Of a stretch of DNA of 40,298 nt, positions 1 through 7,526 are shown one piece after another. The notes beneath the pieces were generated by a model. It was not told where the DNA came from. It saw nothing but the letters and a program-made list of their open reading frames with translations, and searched no databases. The position numbers were made by a program, and so were the translations under genes. Position 1 is the stretch's first letter; the number at the start of each line of letters is the position of its first letter. The DNA comes from Tenebrionibacter intestinalis (lineage in GTDB: Bacteria; Pseudomonadota; Gammaproteobacteria; Enterobacterales; Enterobacteriaceae): the NCBI RefSeq assembly GCF_016632365.1, contig NZ_JAEPBH010000035.1:1124-41421 (forward strand), written 5' to 3'.

Positions 1-1892
1 TTGACGTGATCAATATCCGGCGTGGCTTTGCCTGACCATGTTGGACGAGCATCATCGGTTAATCCGCCGTCAGCAATGGGGCCGGTTACCGGGCCAACGT
101 CATCAGTCAGTTCCGAAGAGCCGTTGATAATACCGGAGGTACTGTTATCCGGCGCGGTTGTATCGACAGTGAAGTTCCAGCCAGCATCTGATGTACCGGA
201 AACCTGCGGCCCTTCGTTACCGGCCTTATCTACCGCAGAAACCGTAAACTCATGGGAAGAACCTTCCGCCAGATTCGCCGCAGGCGTAAAGCTCCAGTTG
301 CCGTTCTTATCTACCGCCGCACTGCCGATAAGCTTGCCATTATCATAGATATTGACATGATCGATATCCGCCGTGACTTTACCGGAATAGGTGGGACGAG
401 TATCGTTAGTGGTGGCGCCATCAGCGATAATGCCTGTCACCGGCGCCACATCATCCGTCAAAGTGACGCTGCCGGCCACAATACCCGATGTTTTGTTATC
501 CGGCGCCAGGCTATCAACAGTAAACGTCCAGCCGTTATCCTTCGTGCCGCTAACCTGCGGCCCGATGTTGCCTGCTTTATCTACAGCCGCAGCGGTATAG
601 TTATGCGTGGACCCTTCTTTGAGGCTGGTCGCCGGCGTGTAGCTCCAGTTTCCTTTCGCATCCACCGCCGCACTGCCTACCAGCACGCCGTTGTCGTAGA
701 TATTAACGTGATGAATATCGGAGGTGGCCTTACCTGAATAGGTCGGGCGGGTGTCATTGGTGGTAGCGCCGTCAGCAATCGTGCCGGTCACCGGCGCAAC
801 ATCGTCAAACAGGTTCTGCGAACCCTTCACAATGCCGGAGGTGATATTATCCGGCGCGGTGGTATCCGGGCGGCCTACAACTGTCGGGGAGGAGTTATTG
901 CCCGCCGGATCTCTGGCGATAATAACCACATTGTTGTCGCCTTCCTTGACAGGGTTCGGCTCAATGCTCCATTTACCGTTGGAATCCGCAACAGTAGACG
1001 TGGATTTACCGGTAGACGGATTGTTAATAATAACCGTCGCGCCCGGTTCTGCGGTCCCCGAAATACGATCGTCATTGTTAGTCGCCACAACAGGCGCATC
1101 CGGCGCGGTCGTATCACGGTAATTATCGTTCGCTGTGCCCGTATTGCCGTTTGAATCCGTCACCGTTACTGAAATTACGCCATTAGGCTGAGATTTCGGG
1201 GCTTCAATCGACCAGTTGCCGTTTTTATCGGTCGTCGTGGTAACTTTTGAGCCATCCGGCAGGGTAATCACAACTTTTGACGATGGGCTGGAAGAAGAAC
1301 CAGAAATCTCCGGGCGGCCATCTTTGTCTTTATCCGTTGCCGGGTTAATTTTAACGGTAACCCCGCCAGACTCGTGGTTATCATCCTTATTGCTCGCCGC
1401 AATGGCAATGGCCGCAGCCGCAACCGCACCGCCGCCAATCAGCAGCCAGGGCAGCCAGGCGAAGTTGTTGCTGTCTGCGGCAGGTTCAGCCACAACGCTT
1501 CCTTCACCTCCCAACGCCAGTTCACTGCTACTGCCGTCAGCCAGCGCTGGCGTATAGTCGGCCACGTCTCCCGTTGTAGGAATAAACTCATAATACTGGC
1601 CGTTTTCGGCCTTACCGATTAAACGAAGGTCGTCATTTTTGTAATAATCTTCCAGAATAACGTCAGCATCTTTTTCATTCTCACCTTCAAAGATCAGAAC
1701 CAGATCGTTGCCAACGCGTTTCGTCATCACCACCTGCGGTGCATAACCAGTATTCTCATCAATTAATTCGATATTAAAATGGCCTGACTGGGGAACATTG
1801 ATTTTCAATGCCGCATTTTTACCAGCCTGAACCTCGTGAGACGAAATAACCCCCTGCGTCCCTCTCACATTTATTTTTATCGCCTTATCCAT
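1..1892 (-). CDS. Giant BapA-prefix, Ig-repeat adhesin, N-terminal part (runs off left edge)
   Basis: The frame stays open from an ATG at 1892 to the window edge, so about 630 N-terminal residues are visible and the C terminus lies outside. There is no Sec signal peptide, as expected for type I secreted adhesins whose signal is C-terminal. Residues 1-~135 resemble the BapA prefix domain. A hydrophobic Gly/Ala-rich stretch follows at about 146-167 (WLPWLLIGGG...), then two Ig-like modules, then near-identical 117-residue Ig-like repeats. The repeats share a DDVxPVTG...TxDxRPTxSGKxTxDIxHVNIYDNG core; the Val after DD falls at residues 365, 482 and 599. The ribosome-binding site AAGGAAAG sits 5 bases before the ATG. 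Inferred role: a cell-surface biofilm or attachment protein exported by an ABC transporter/TolC-type system that should lie further left. The family call is firm; the partner substrate is unknown. Confidence 0.85.
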   Translation of the reverse strand, partial: MDKAIKINVRGTQGVISSHEVQAGKNAALKINVPQSGHFNIELIDENTGYAPQVVMTKRVGNDLVLIFEGENEKDADVILEDYYKNDDLRLIGKAENGQYYEFIPTTGDVADYTPALADGSSSELALGGEGSVVAEPAADSNNFAWLPWLLIGGGAVAAAAIAIAASNKDDNHESGGVTVKINPATDKDKDGRPEISGSSSSPSSKVVITLPDGSKVTTTTDKNGNWSIEAPKSQPNGVISVTVTDSNGNTGTANDNYRDTTAPDAPVVATNNDDRISGTAEPGATVIINNPSTGKSTSTVADSNGKWSIEPNPVKEGDNNVVIIARDPAGNNSSPTVVGRPDTTAPDNITSGIVKGSQNLFDDVAPVTGTIADGATTNDTRPTYSGKATSDIHHVNIYDNGVLVGSAAVDAKGNWSYTPATSLKEGSTHNYTAAAVDKAGNIGPQVSGTKDNGWTFTVDSLAPDNKTSGIVAGSVTLTDDVAPVTGIIADGATTNDTRPTYSGKVTADIDHVNIYDNGKLIGSAAVDKNGNWSFTPAANLAEGSSHEFTVSAVDKAGNEGPQVSGTSDAGWNFTVDTTAPDNSTSGIINGSSELTDDVGPVTGPIADGGLTDDARPTWSGKATPDIDHV

Positions 1893-1954
1893 GTCACTTT
1901 CCTTTTACGTAACAACTATGATGAAAACTACCGCTGCTGTAGTTTTCTCGTCCC

Positions 1955-2908
1955 TTACTGATTAGCCGGCTTTTTAATACCGTAAACTTCAACCTCGACC
2001 CTGCGATTAGGCTGATTACAATTAATAAGCTCACGCTGGCTACTGTATTTATCGCAGTCTGTTCTGACAGGCGTCGAACTTCCCAGACCTTGCGCGGACA
2101 GCGTTTGCGCATCCAGACCCGCTGAAATTAAATGGTTCATTACCGTACGCGCGCGCTGCTCAGAAATGAATTGATTATGCCGTGCGCTGCCTAATGGATC
2201 GGCATGCCCAATAACAACAATTTTGCTGATGTTTTGATGTCCTGATTTAATGGCGGCTGCCAGTTCGTTAATGGTTTGAACGGCGCCTGGCAAAAGCCCG
2301 GCAGTATCATATTTATCAAACTTAAATAGCACTGAGGAATTAAGGATATAACTTTCTGAAGGGCAATTTTCTCCTGAATCAACGCGAGAGAGGGTATGCG
2401 CCTGGATATTGACGCTGGACAAAACTTCTTTGGCCTGATCGGCATTAACCCAGCGGCCGGCCACTTGCCCCATATCATCCATCGCTATCTGATAGAAGTA
2501 GGTTGACCCGGCATGCAAAACCGGCGTTGCAACGTCAGGGGCGTGACCATAGCCAACCATGCCGCTTTTGCGATTGCCCGGGAAAACAATAAGCGAAGAA
2601 ACGCCCGGACAAACGGAGACGCTAACAGCCTGATGTTCAGGATAGAGGCTGGCATGGTAATCTTTGTTCACAAAAACGTTCAGCGGCAATAGCGCATAGT
2701 CATCATTCTCTTTTTGTAGACGAAAAATAACAATGCGCGCACGCGAACTTTCTGCCTCCCACTGCGCTGCAGAAGGTGGAATATCCATCGTCCATGCTGG
2801 TTTATTAACTTTACCGGCAACCGCTGCCGAAGCGCTTGCACATCCTATGCTTGCTGTAATAGACAACAGGGCAAGCATGCAGAAAAAAACTTTTCTGCCA
2901 CTTATCAT
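1955..2908 (-). CDS. Secreted OmpA-family peptidoglycan-binding protein upstream of the adhesin
   Basis: This 317-residue protein begins with a signal peptide (basic MISGRK, then a hydrophobic core to about residue 22). Either SIGC23 is a weak lipobox (Ser at -3 is unusual) or signal peptidase I cuts after ASASA. Residues ~55-150 look like a small beta-rich domain of the DUF2846 lipoprotein type (RARIVIFRL...VFVNK...VSVCPG). Residues 191-312 form an OmpA C-terminal domain with GHADPLGS, SEQRARTV and NRRVEVEV, including Asp237 and the basic residues expected to hold diaminopimelate. Cys285 and Cys297 have the same 12-residue spacing as the Cys pair of the OmpA encoded in this window. It ends 62 bp before the adhesin ATG on the same strand, so co-transcription is likely. 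Inferred role: anchoring or supporting the adhesin secretion apparatus at the outer membrane and wall. Start ATG has AAGGAA upstream. Confidence 0.85.
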   Translation of the reverse strand: MISGRKVFFCMLALLSITASIGCASASAAVAGKVNKPAWTMDIPPSAAQWEAESSRARIVIFRLQKENDDYALLPLNVFVNKDYHASLYPEHQAVSVSVCPGVSSLIVFPGNRKSGMVGYGHAPDVATPVLHAGSTYFYQIAMDDMGQVAGRWVNADQAKEVLSSVNIQAHTLSRVDSGENCPSESYILNSSVLFKFDKYDTAGLLPGAVQTINELAAAIKSGHQNISKIVVIGHADPLGSARHNQFISEQRARTVMNHLISAGLDAQTLSAQGLGSSTPVRTDCDKYSSQRELINCNQPNRRVEVEVYGIKKPANQ

Positions 2909-3240
2909 AATTTTATTCCTTATCGCTACAAATAGTTACTGGAAAACATAATTGTTGCTAATCCAATCTGCACAACTTACATGGCTGATGCCCGGCACAG
3001 TTAATAAAACTGCAGCCAGAAAAAGCCATCACAGATAAAAAACAGTCAGCTTTTTAACTGCCCCAAAGGTTATTTAAAACACAAGCATGAACTCTATTGT
3101 TACTGGCAGAGTTATCCCTCCTCTCTATGTAAAGTATTCATTAATAAAATACAGGCGAACACGTACTACCCAACCCCCAGTTAAGCATGTCTTCTTAGCA
3201 TTCACCCTCGGTAAGTAGAGTTATTTAAACCCTGGTAAAT
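2909..3240. other. AT-rich intergenic region upstream of the OmpA-like/adhesin genes
   Basis: This 332-bp gap separates the winged-helix regulator gene from the OmpA-like gene; both are on the minus strand. It is AT-rich and has no convincing reading frame. It probably holds the promoter for the OmpA-like gene and adhesin, since no other upstream promoter space exists on that strand except by readthrough from the regulator. I see no clear sigma-70 hexamer pair or strong terminator. Confidence 0.4.
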
Positions 3241-3657
3241 TCATAGTGAGATAAATTGACTGACGTTGACATTTTCTTCATTATAAAAATAGAACGGCCT
3301 GGCCATTCCGGGCTTTAGCGAGTAGCCTTTCACCTGAATCGTCTCTATTCTCATGATAAAGTCATGCTCAACGCCTAATATAGCCAGACGAAGTTTTAAA
3401 GCCTGCATAACCTGCCATAACCTTTGGCTGGAAGATTTCAATCCGTGAAGATCCCAGACGTGGTAAAGCAATTGCTCATTACTTACAATTTTTCCATTAG
3501 CATGATTTAGCAAATACAAAAAAAGCCGTAACATAGTCTCTCTGAAAACAAAAGAGTTTAACTGTCGGCTTTTTGAGTCCAAGCTACTTAATTTGCGATG
3601 AGCAAGATCGAGTTGAACGTTATCCCCAATATAGTAACCAGCAAGTATTTTTTCCAT
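3241..3657 (-). CDS. Soluble winged-helix (OmpR/ToxR C-terminal type) transcriptional regulator
   Basis: The predicted protein is 138 residues and consists almost entirely of one winged-helix DNA-binding domain of the Trans_reg_C class. Signature elements are a beta-rich start (YYIGDNVQLDLAHRKLSSLDS), the helical FRETMLRLFLYLLNHANGKIVSNEQLLYHVWD, the recognition-helix region SSSQRLWQVMQALKLRL, and a wing ending in IETIQVKGYSLKP. There is no receiver domain and no membrane segment, unlike its divergent neighbour. The first possible ATG (3666) lies directly on the AAGGA sequence; the ATG at 3657 is 9 bases from it and fits better, so I place the start there. It lies on the same strand as the OmpA-like and adhesin genes, 332 bp upstream. 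Inferred role: local regulator of the adhesin locus. Target sites cannot be read from one copy. Confidence 0.8.
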   Translation of the reverse strand: MEKILAGYYIGDNVQLDLAHRKLSSLDSKSRQLNSFVFRETMLRLFLYLLNHANGKIVSNEQLLYHVWDLHGLKSSSQRLWQVMQALKLRLAILGVEHDFIMRIETIQVKGYSLKPGMARPFYFYNEENVNVSQFISL

Positions 3658-4430
3658 ATTAACCATTCCTTTTCACAGATAGCATCATCTGGCTAATCAG
3701 TTCCATGATACACACACCGAATAATCCTATCTTACCTTTTACTTATAAAAACTGAAGCAGTTAAGCTTCCAGCCAAAAGCTCAGCATAAAATCCCGTAAA
3801 AAACAAAATACCAAAAAAAACAACCCAACAAAAAACATCAACTCAGACCAAAACACGAAAAACCGGCGTAACCATCACTTTCAGATAAAACTTTTCGCCT
3901 AACTATTAACCCGTATGCTTCATGAAGTCATAAAAATTTTACATTGTTTTTTTCACTCTTCATGGTGATCGATGCTGTAAAACGCCACGTTTTTCCTGTG
4001 TGCGAATAAATATCCCGCAAATTGTTGAGGCTGGCAATGTAAAACTGTTTATTAATATCGTTTCAGGTCTTAAGCTCTTTCTTAACCACCATGAGATTTT
4101 TTCCTTAAAAAAATCAGTAAACTAGGAATTCTTAAAAGTCGATTAAGATATCTCCTGGCAGACACTAAGAAGTCGGCCAAAAGCAAAATGTTTAATTATT
4201 GTGTGATTTTTTAACTAAAATAATGAGAAGTGAATTTATCTATCTGTCACCTCCCAAAAAAGAGGGGGGATCATATACCGCTACGTAACACCTCCGACAA
4301 ACGGTCAAAAAAACAACAAAAACAATTAAGTAAAACCTTAAATAAATTGCTCTAAAAATAAATTGCACTTACTATACATTCGAAAGGCTAATGTTTTACC
4401 TCTAAAACTACTCGCTGCGGGTGTTAGAAA
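3658..4430. promoter_or_regulatory. Long AT-rich divergent intergenic region between two winged-helix regulators
   Basis: About 770 bp contain no supported gene and separate the divergent starts of the two regulator genes. The region is strikingly AT-rich compared with the core chromosome, with many A- and T-tracts, and contains a C-rich/G-rich patch near 4248-4270. This is the natural place for promoters of both regulators and for H-NS-type silencing and counter-silencing. It is an inference from composition and position; I cannot point to specific operators or a convincing -35/-10 pair. Confidence 0.45.
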
Positions 4431-5219
4431 ATGTGTTTTATTTACCGACTCAACGACAGTATTGAGTTCCGCCCAGACGACAACAGATTAATCAACTTAC
4501 ATAATACACAGCAGCAGGTAACGCTGTCGGCCTCATGCGCCCGCTGCCTGCTTTTGTTGGTTAAAAAAAGGGATCTCGTTACGCAACATGAATTGTTTAA
4601 CTATGCCTGGGGCGATAATGCAATTTCTGCAACGCCGAACAACCTTTACCAGAATATCTCTTTGCTACGTAAGGCGCTAAAAGGGCTGACCAGCCATGAC
4701 AATGCCTGGATAGTGACGCTGCCGCGTAAGGGGTTTCAGCTTGACGATAACGTAACGATTGAGGAAATTGCCGCGCCCGAAGCAGCGTCTTCCTCAACCT
4801 CCGTCGCTGATGAGATGCCGCCTGTAGCACCGGCCCCCCCGCCCCCGTCAGCAGGTTTATTAATGACCTGGTTTAAATATAAAAAAACGCTGATTTTTAC
4901 CTGGGTTGTTTTTATCACACTGCTTGCAGCGAGCCTTACCGCCATTGATTACTTTATGTTTCCTCACAACGCAATCGCACAACGCTATATCTATTATAAG
5001 GATATTGAGGCCTGCAAAATTTACCTCAACAAAGACGCTTACGATTCCGTGGCGTATCGGAAGGTGCTGGGCGCGCTGGAGGTAAGTTGTAAGCATAACC
5101 CCTACACCTATATTACCGTTTATCCCATTCTACATACCGCAACGGCCCTGTCGTGCACAGCCGCAATAGGCCATAAGCACACACAGTGCATATCAAGCAT
5201 CATCAGGGGGTTTAAGTAG
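4431..5219 (+). CDS. ToxR/CadC/MarT-type membrane-anchored transcriptional regulator
   Basis: The 262-residue protein has the classic one-component layout. Residues 1-105 are an N-terminal cytoplasmic winged-helix domain (ELFNYAWGD, NNLYQNISLLRKAL, VTLPRKGFQL). Residues 110-141 are a proline-rich linker (PPVAPAPPPPS), ~153-176 a single transmembrane helix, and 177-262 a short periplasmic domain. The periplasmic part has Cys195, Cys220, Cys242 and Cys253, enough for two disulfides, a common sensing feature of this family. The size and the downstream FidL-like gene point to the MarT/YqeI subgroup rather than full-length CadC. Only 2 bp separate its stop from the next ATG, so the two are translationally coupled. 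Inferred role: direct membrane-bound activator of the adjacent adhesin operon. The upstream ribosome-binding site (GCGGGTG) is weak. Confidence 0.88.
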   Translation: MCFIYRLNDSIEFRPDDNRLINLHNTQQQVTLSASCARCLLLLVKKRDLVTQHELFNYAWGDNAISATPNNLYQNISLLRKALKGLTSHDNAWIVTLPRKGFQLDDNVTIEEIAAPEAASSSTSVADEMPPVAPAPPPPSAGLLMTWFKYKKTLIFTWVVFITLLAASLTAIDYFMFPHNAIAQRYIYYKDIEACKIYLNKDAYDSVAYRKVLGALEVSCKHNPYTYITVYPILHTATALSCTAAIGHKHTQCISSIIRGFK

Positions 5220-5221
5220 TC

Positions 5222-5686
5222 ATGAGTAAGAAAATTTTCTTATTTTTCCTGGCATTTGCGTTGATTAACTCACTTTACATCACTTTTCGTTTTTATCAGA
5301 AACGGCATTTTTCTTGCTCATCGCAGTACTACACCAGCCAGAAAAACATCTCAATGAAGGCGATTTTTCGCCTGGTGTTTAACGGAAGCGACGGCGTGGC
5401 AACGTTAACTGGCGATGTTAAGGACGAGCAAGGCAGACACTTAGCGTTAAACCGACAAATTAACTTTACATTCAAGGAACGAAATTCGATTTATTTTATG
5501 CAATCGGTGAAGACCCTTCGCGAAAGCTATGATGAGGTGGATAATGAGACGTTCAGGCAATTGATCAGCGCTTTTTTTTACGAAGATCGCGCAACCATTC
5601 AATACAAAATTATCCCTCAACCAAACGGCGACTTTGTGGTGCTTAATGGCGTGCTGCCTCTGGCCTATTGCAGCCGGACATCATAA
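5222..5686 (+). CDS. FidL-like single-pass membrane protein, partner of the upstream regulator
   Basis: The 154-residue protein has an N-terminal membrane helix at about residues 4-23 followed by a periplasmic domain of about 130 residues with Cys32 near the membrane and Cys150 near the C terminus, a plausible disulfide. Size, topology and position immediately after a MarT-like regulator match FidL of Salmonella and YqeJ-like proteins, whose biochemical role is not established. Its ATG is 2 bp after the regulator stop and the ribosome-binding site lies within the regulator's last codons (AGGGGG), indicating coupled synthesis. By analogy with ToxS and ToxR, it may stabilise or modulate the regulator's periplasmic domain; that is inference. 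Confidence 0.8.
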   Translation: MSKKIFLFFLAFALINSLYITFRFYQKRHFSCSSQYYTSQKNISMKAIFRLVFNGSDGVATLTGDVKDEQGRHLALNRQINFTFKERNSIYFMQSVKTLRESYDEVDNETFRQLISAFFYEDRATIQYKIIPQPNGDFVVLNGVLPLAYCSRTS

Positions 5687-5720
5687 CGCCGCCCGCTTCG
5701 CGCGCTAACAAAGCCGCTAT

Positions 5721-5750
5721 AGCATAGCCGCCTGCGGGGCTGCGCTTTTT
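5721..5750 (+). terminator. Possible terminator after the regulator/FidL-like pair
   Basis: Thirty-five bases after the FidL-like stop, AGCATAGCC pairs imperfectly with GGGCTGCGCT (small internal mismatch) and is followed by five T residues. This fits a rho-independent terminator ending the two-gene operon. The stem is interrupted, so confidence is moderate. Confidence 0.5.
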
Positions 5751-6740
5751 ACGCAACCCGCATCGCCCCGGCGCCCTCTTCGCTTTTGCAATATCCGCTT
5801 TCTTAACTCGCCCCTTACGGGTCGATGTTTAAATGCGGTTGCGCAAAAAGACAGCGGCAGTATTGTGGATAAAGACTCATCTGTGCGGGATACCGGTATT
5901 ATACCCCCCGGAGAATAGCGGCCTGTTTTAAAGACAAACTTTGCCCGCATGCCGACAACAGCGCGGTAACGGCAACGGTTCAAACACAGCAGGATTTATG
6001 CCCGAAAGCGTACTGTACTACCCGTACAACGCATGGTGGTTATTTGTATCTGAGCGGGCCGTTGCAATACCGGCTTCACTACGTTTACAGGAGAGAAAAA
6101 GGGATATTACTGAAGGGAAACACAACATTTGTATTGAGGTTGCCAGCGGCAAACGGGCGGCAGCGTGGCGTGTATTCCAACAGGCGGGCAACGGGCAAAA
6201 TAACGAATACGCGATGTGGAAGAAGACCTGAAAAATCAGGGCCTGTGGGCCGGGCACAGGAAAAAGCCTGCCACAAAAGCCGTAGCGCGGATGCGCCGCG
6301 AAAACCGAAAATAGCGCCCTTTTGCCGAACATGCGCTCGACACTATGCCGGCATACGCCCCTGTCCGGGCATAGCCGGCGCTAATACGCCACCAGTTATG
6401 TTCCGCTGTAGGCCACGTAAGCCCGTTCAACAAAAAAAGTGAGCGTGTGCGGCGCGGAACTTAAAATATAGCTCTGAAGTCAGGAGTAACCGTTTTCCGC
6501 TCCCCTGAAAATTAAGTTTTTTCGCATCCTTTTATCCGAATATGCATAACGCATACAGATTAAATTAAGACGTTCCAGTAATAACTTTCGGTAATTGGCT
6601 ACATTAACGCACATGAACATAAAAGCGCGGCAGCGCCATTTAACAGAGTTATGAAGGGAAAGCCGGGGCTGGTTTATTGTCGAAAATGAAACCTGACGCT
6701 CAATTGCCCTTCCCGTAACCGGCTACGCCTGGCGTTTGAG
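5751..6740. other. Gene-poor, apparently decayed DNA between adhesin island and integrase remnant
   Basis: Roughly 1 kb contains only short overlapping reading frames of about 60-130 codons on both strands (for example 5941-6231, 6044-6442 and 6018-6332 minus). None shows a recognisable domain or a good ribosome-binding site. Composition shifts between GC-rich and AT-rich patches. Lying between an adhesin island and a broken integrase next to a tRNA gene, it is best read as decayed mobile DNA. I recognise no transposase or phage gene in it. Confidence 0.4.
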
Positions 6741-7064
6741 TTGGCAAAGGCATTTTCTACACCAAATAATCCAGGCTCATGCGTGATACAGGGAACGCAC
6801 GGCAGCGGGTTCAGTAAAAAGGGGTTCAGCCATCGCAGGGAGACTGCCCGACATAAAGCGACGGTAAAACTAGGGTATGTACTGGACTGTACGTTTCATG
6901 ACCTGAAGGCAAAAGGGATATCAGACTACAAAGGCGGCAGCCGGGGCAAACAGCTTTTCAGCGGGCATAAGACGGAAAGCCAGATGCTGGCCTATGAACG
7001 AAAAATTAAGCGCTCCCCAACACTGGCTCGCCCTTCTCTCACCGGGCGTACTTCTAAGGGTTAA
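6741..7064 (+). pseudogene. C-terminal remnant of a phage-type tyrosine integrase
   Basis: The conceptual 107-residue frame ends like the catalytic C terminus of one subgroup of phage tyrosine recombinases. It has the HDLKAKGISDY box (His53, equivalent to the HxxR box with Lys replacing Arg, as I recall for this subgroup), GHKT at 75-78 and the nucleophile-like Tyr85 in AYERK. Typical integrases of this class run to 330-400 residues, so the N-terminal arm-binding and core domains and the first catalytic Arg are missing; the first ~45 residues here look eroded. It lies just beyond the 3' end of a tRNA-Ser gene, the usual site for such an integrase, and points toward the tRNA. Very likely a non-functional scar of an element that used serT as its attachment site. 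Confidence 0.7.
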
Positions 7065-7094
7065 TTCTAAGTCCGTTCTAATGGCGCATACGAA

Positions 7095-7121
7095 AAAGGG
7101 GCTGCCATTTGGCAACCCCTT
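7095..7121 (-). terminator. Rho-independent terminator of the tRNA-Ser gene
   Basis: Reading the minus strand, AGGGGTTGCC pairs with GGCAGCCCCT across an AAAT loop and is followed by a T run. It starts about 9 bases after the tRNA CCA end, as for E. coli serT. Confidence 0.85.
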
Positions 7122-7129
7122 CTTTTATA

Positions 7130-7217
7130 TGGCGGAAGCGCAGAGATTCGAACTCTGGGAGGGTTTCCCCTCGCCGGTTTTCAAGACCGGTGCCTTCAAC
7201 CGCTCGGCCACACTTCC
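7130..7217 (-). tRNA. serT: tRNA-Ser(UGA)
   Basis: The 88-base minus-strand gene starts GGAAGTGTGG and ends GCTTCCGCCA with an encoded CCA. The acceptor stem GGAAGTG/CGCTTCC is complementary with one wobble. The anticodon arm CCGGT-CTTGAAA-ACCGG gives anticodon TGA, and GTTCGAATC marks the T loop. A long class II variable arm lies between, as required for serine tRNAs. Position next to yccA matches E. coli serT. The 3' side borders an integrase remnant, so this gene has probably served as a phage or island attachment site. Confidence 0.97.
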
Positions 7218-7227
7218 AATGCCGCGA

Positions 7228-7256
7228 ACTATAAACATCCCACTGCGTCCTGTAAA
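7228..7256 (-). promoter_or_regulatory. serT promoter
   Basis: On the minus strand, TTTACA (7251-7256) and TATAGT (7228-7233) are separated by 17 bp. They are followed by a GC-rich discriminator (TCGCGGC) typical of stringently controlled stable-RNA promoters, about 10 bases upstream of the mature tRNA 5' end. Confidence 0.85.
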
Positions 7257-7526
7257 GCCTTAACGCGTTCAATCGCCTGAAAATTCAGCAACCGGCGCAT
7301 TTTTGCCTGAAATAACGCCAGATTGCTCGCGCATTCATCACCACGCGCCGGTATATTGGCAGCAATGCGAATCAGGAAAATACATACGCCAGGGATACAG
7401 GCTACGGCCTGAACAATGTTAGCCTCTGATTTTCGAGTAAAGATGGGTAAACCCCCTTCCCCGCCCGTGCTGCGCTCATTATGCTCAAAAATTATTATCA
7501 CCTGCTATATATAGAGAGAGTCACTA
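7257..7526. promoter_or_regulatory. serT/yccA divergent intergenic region with CpxR box at 7437-7451
   Basis: The sequence GTAAA-GATGG-GTAAA at 7437-7451 is an exact match to the CpxR consensus GTAAA-N5-GTAAA, 75 bp upstream of the yccA ATG. yccA belongs to the Cpx envelope-stress regulon in E. coli as I recall it, so the site is probably functional. The rest of the gap holds the upstream part of the serT promoter region and an unassigned stretch. A 90-codon minus-strand frame (7229-7501) covers it but overlaps the tRNA promoter and resembles nothing I know. Confidence 0.75.

Noticed and set aside
22-1622. Several open plus-strand frames of 80-160 codons over the adhesin region
   Set aside because: They lie antisense to a continuously open minus-strand adhesin frame with clear repeat periodicity, and their translations repeat only because the DNA repeats.
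5941-6442. Overlapping plus- and minus-strand frames of 60-130 codons
   Set aside because: No family resemblance, no consistent frame preference and no good start sites; treated as decayed DNA.
7229-7501. 90-codon minus-strand frame upstream of serT
   Set aside because: It overlaps the serT promoter, has no recognised domain or clear ribosome-binding site, and yccA promoter sites lie on the opposite side.
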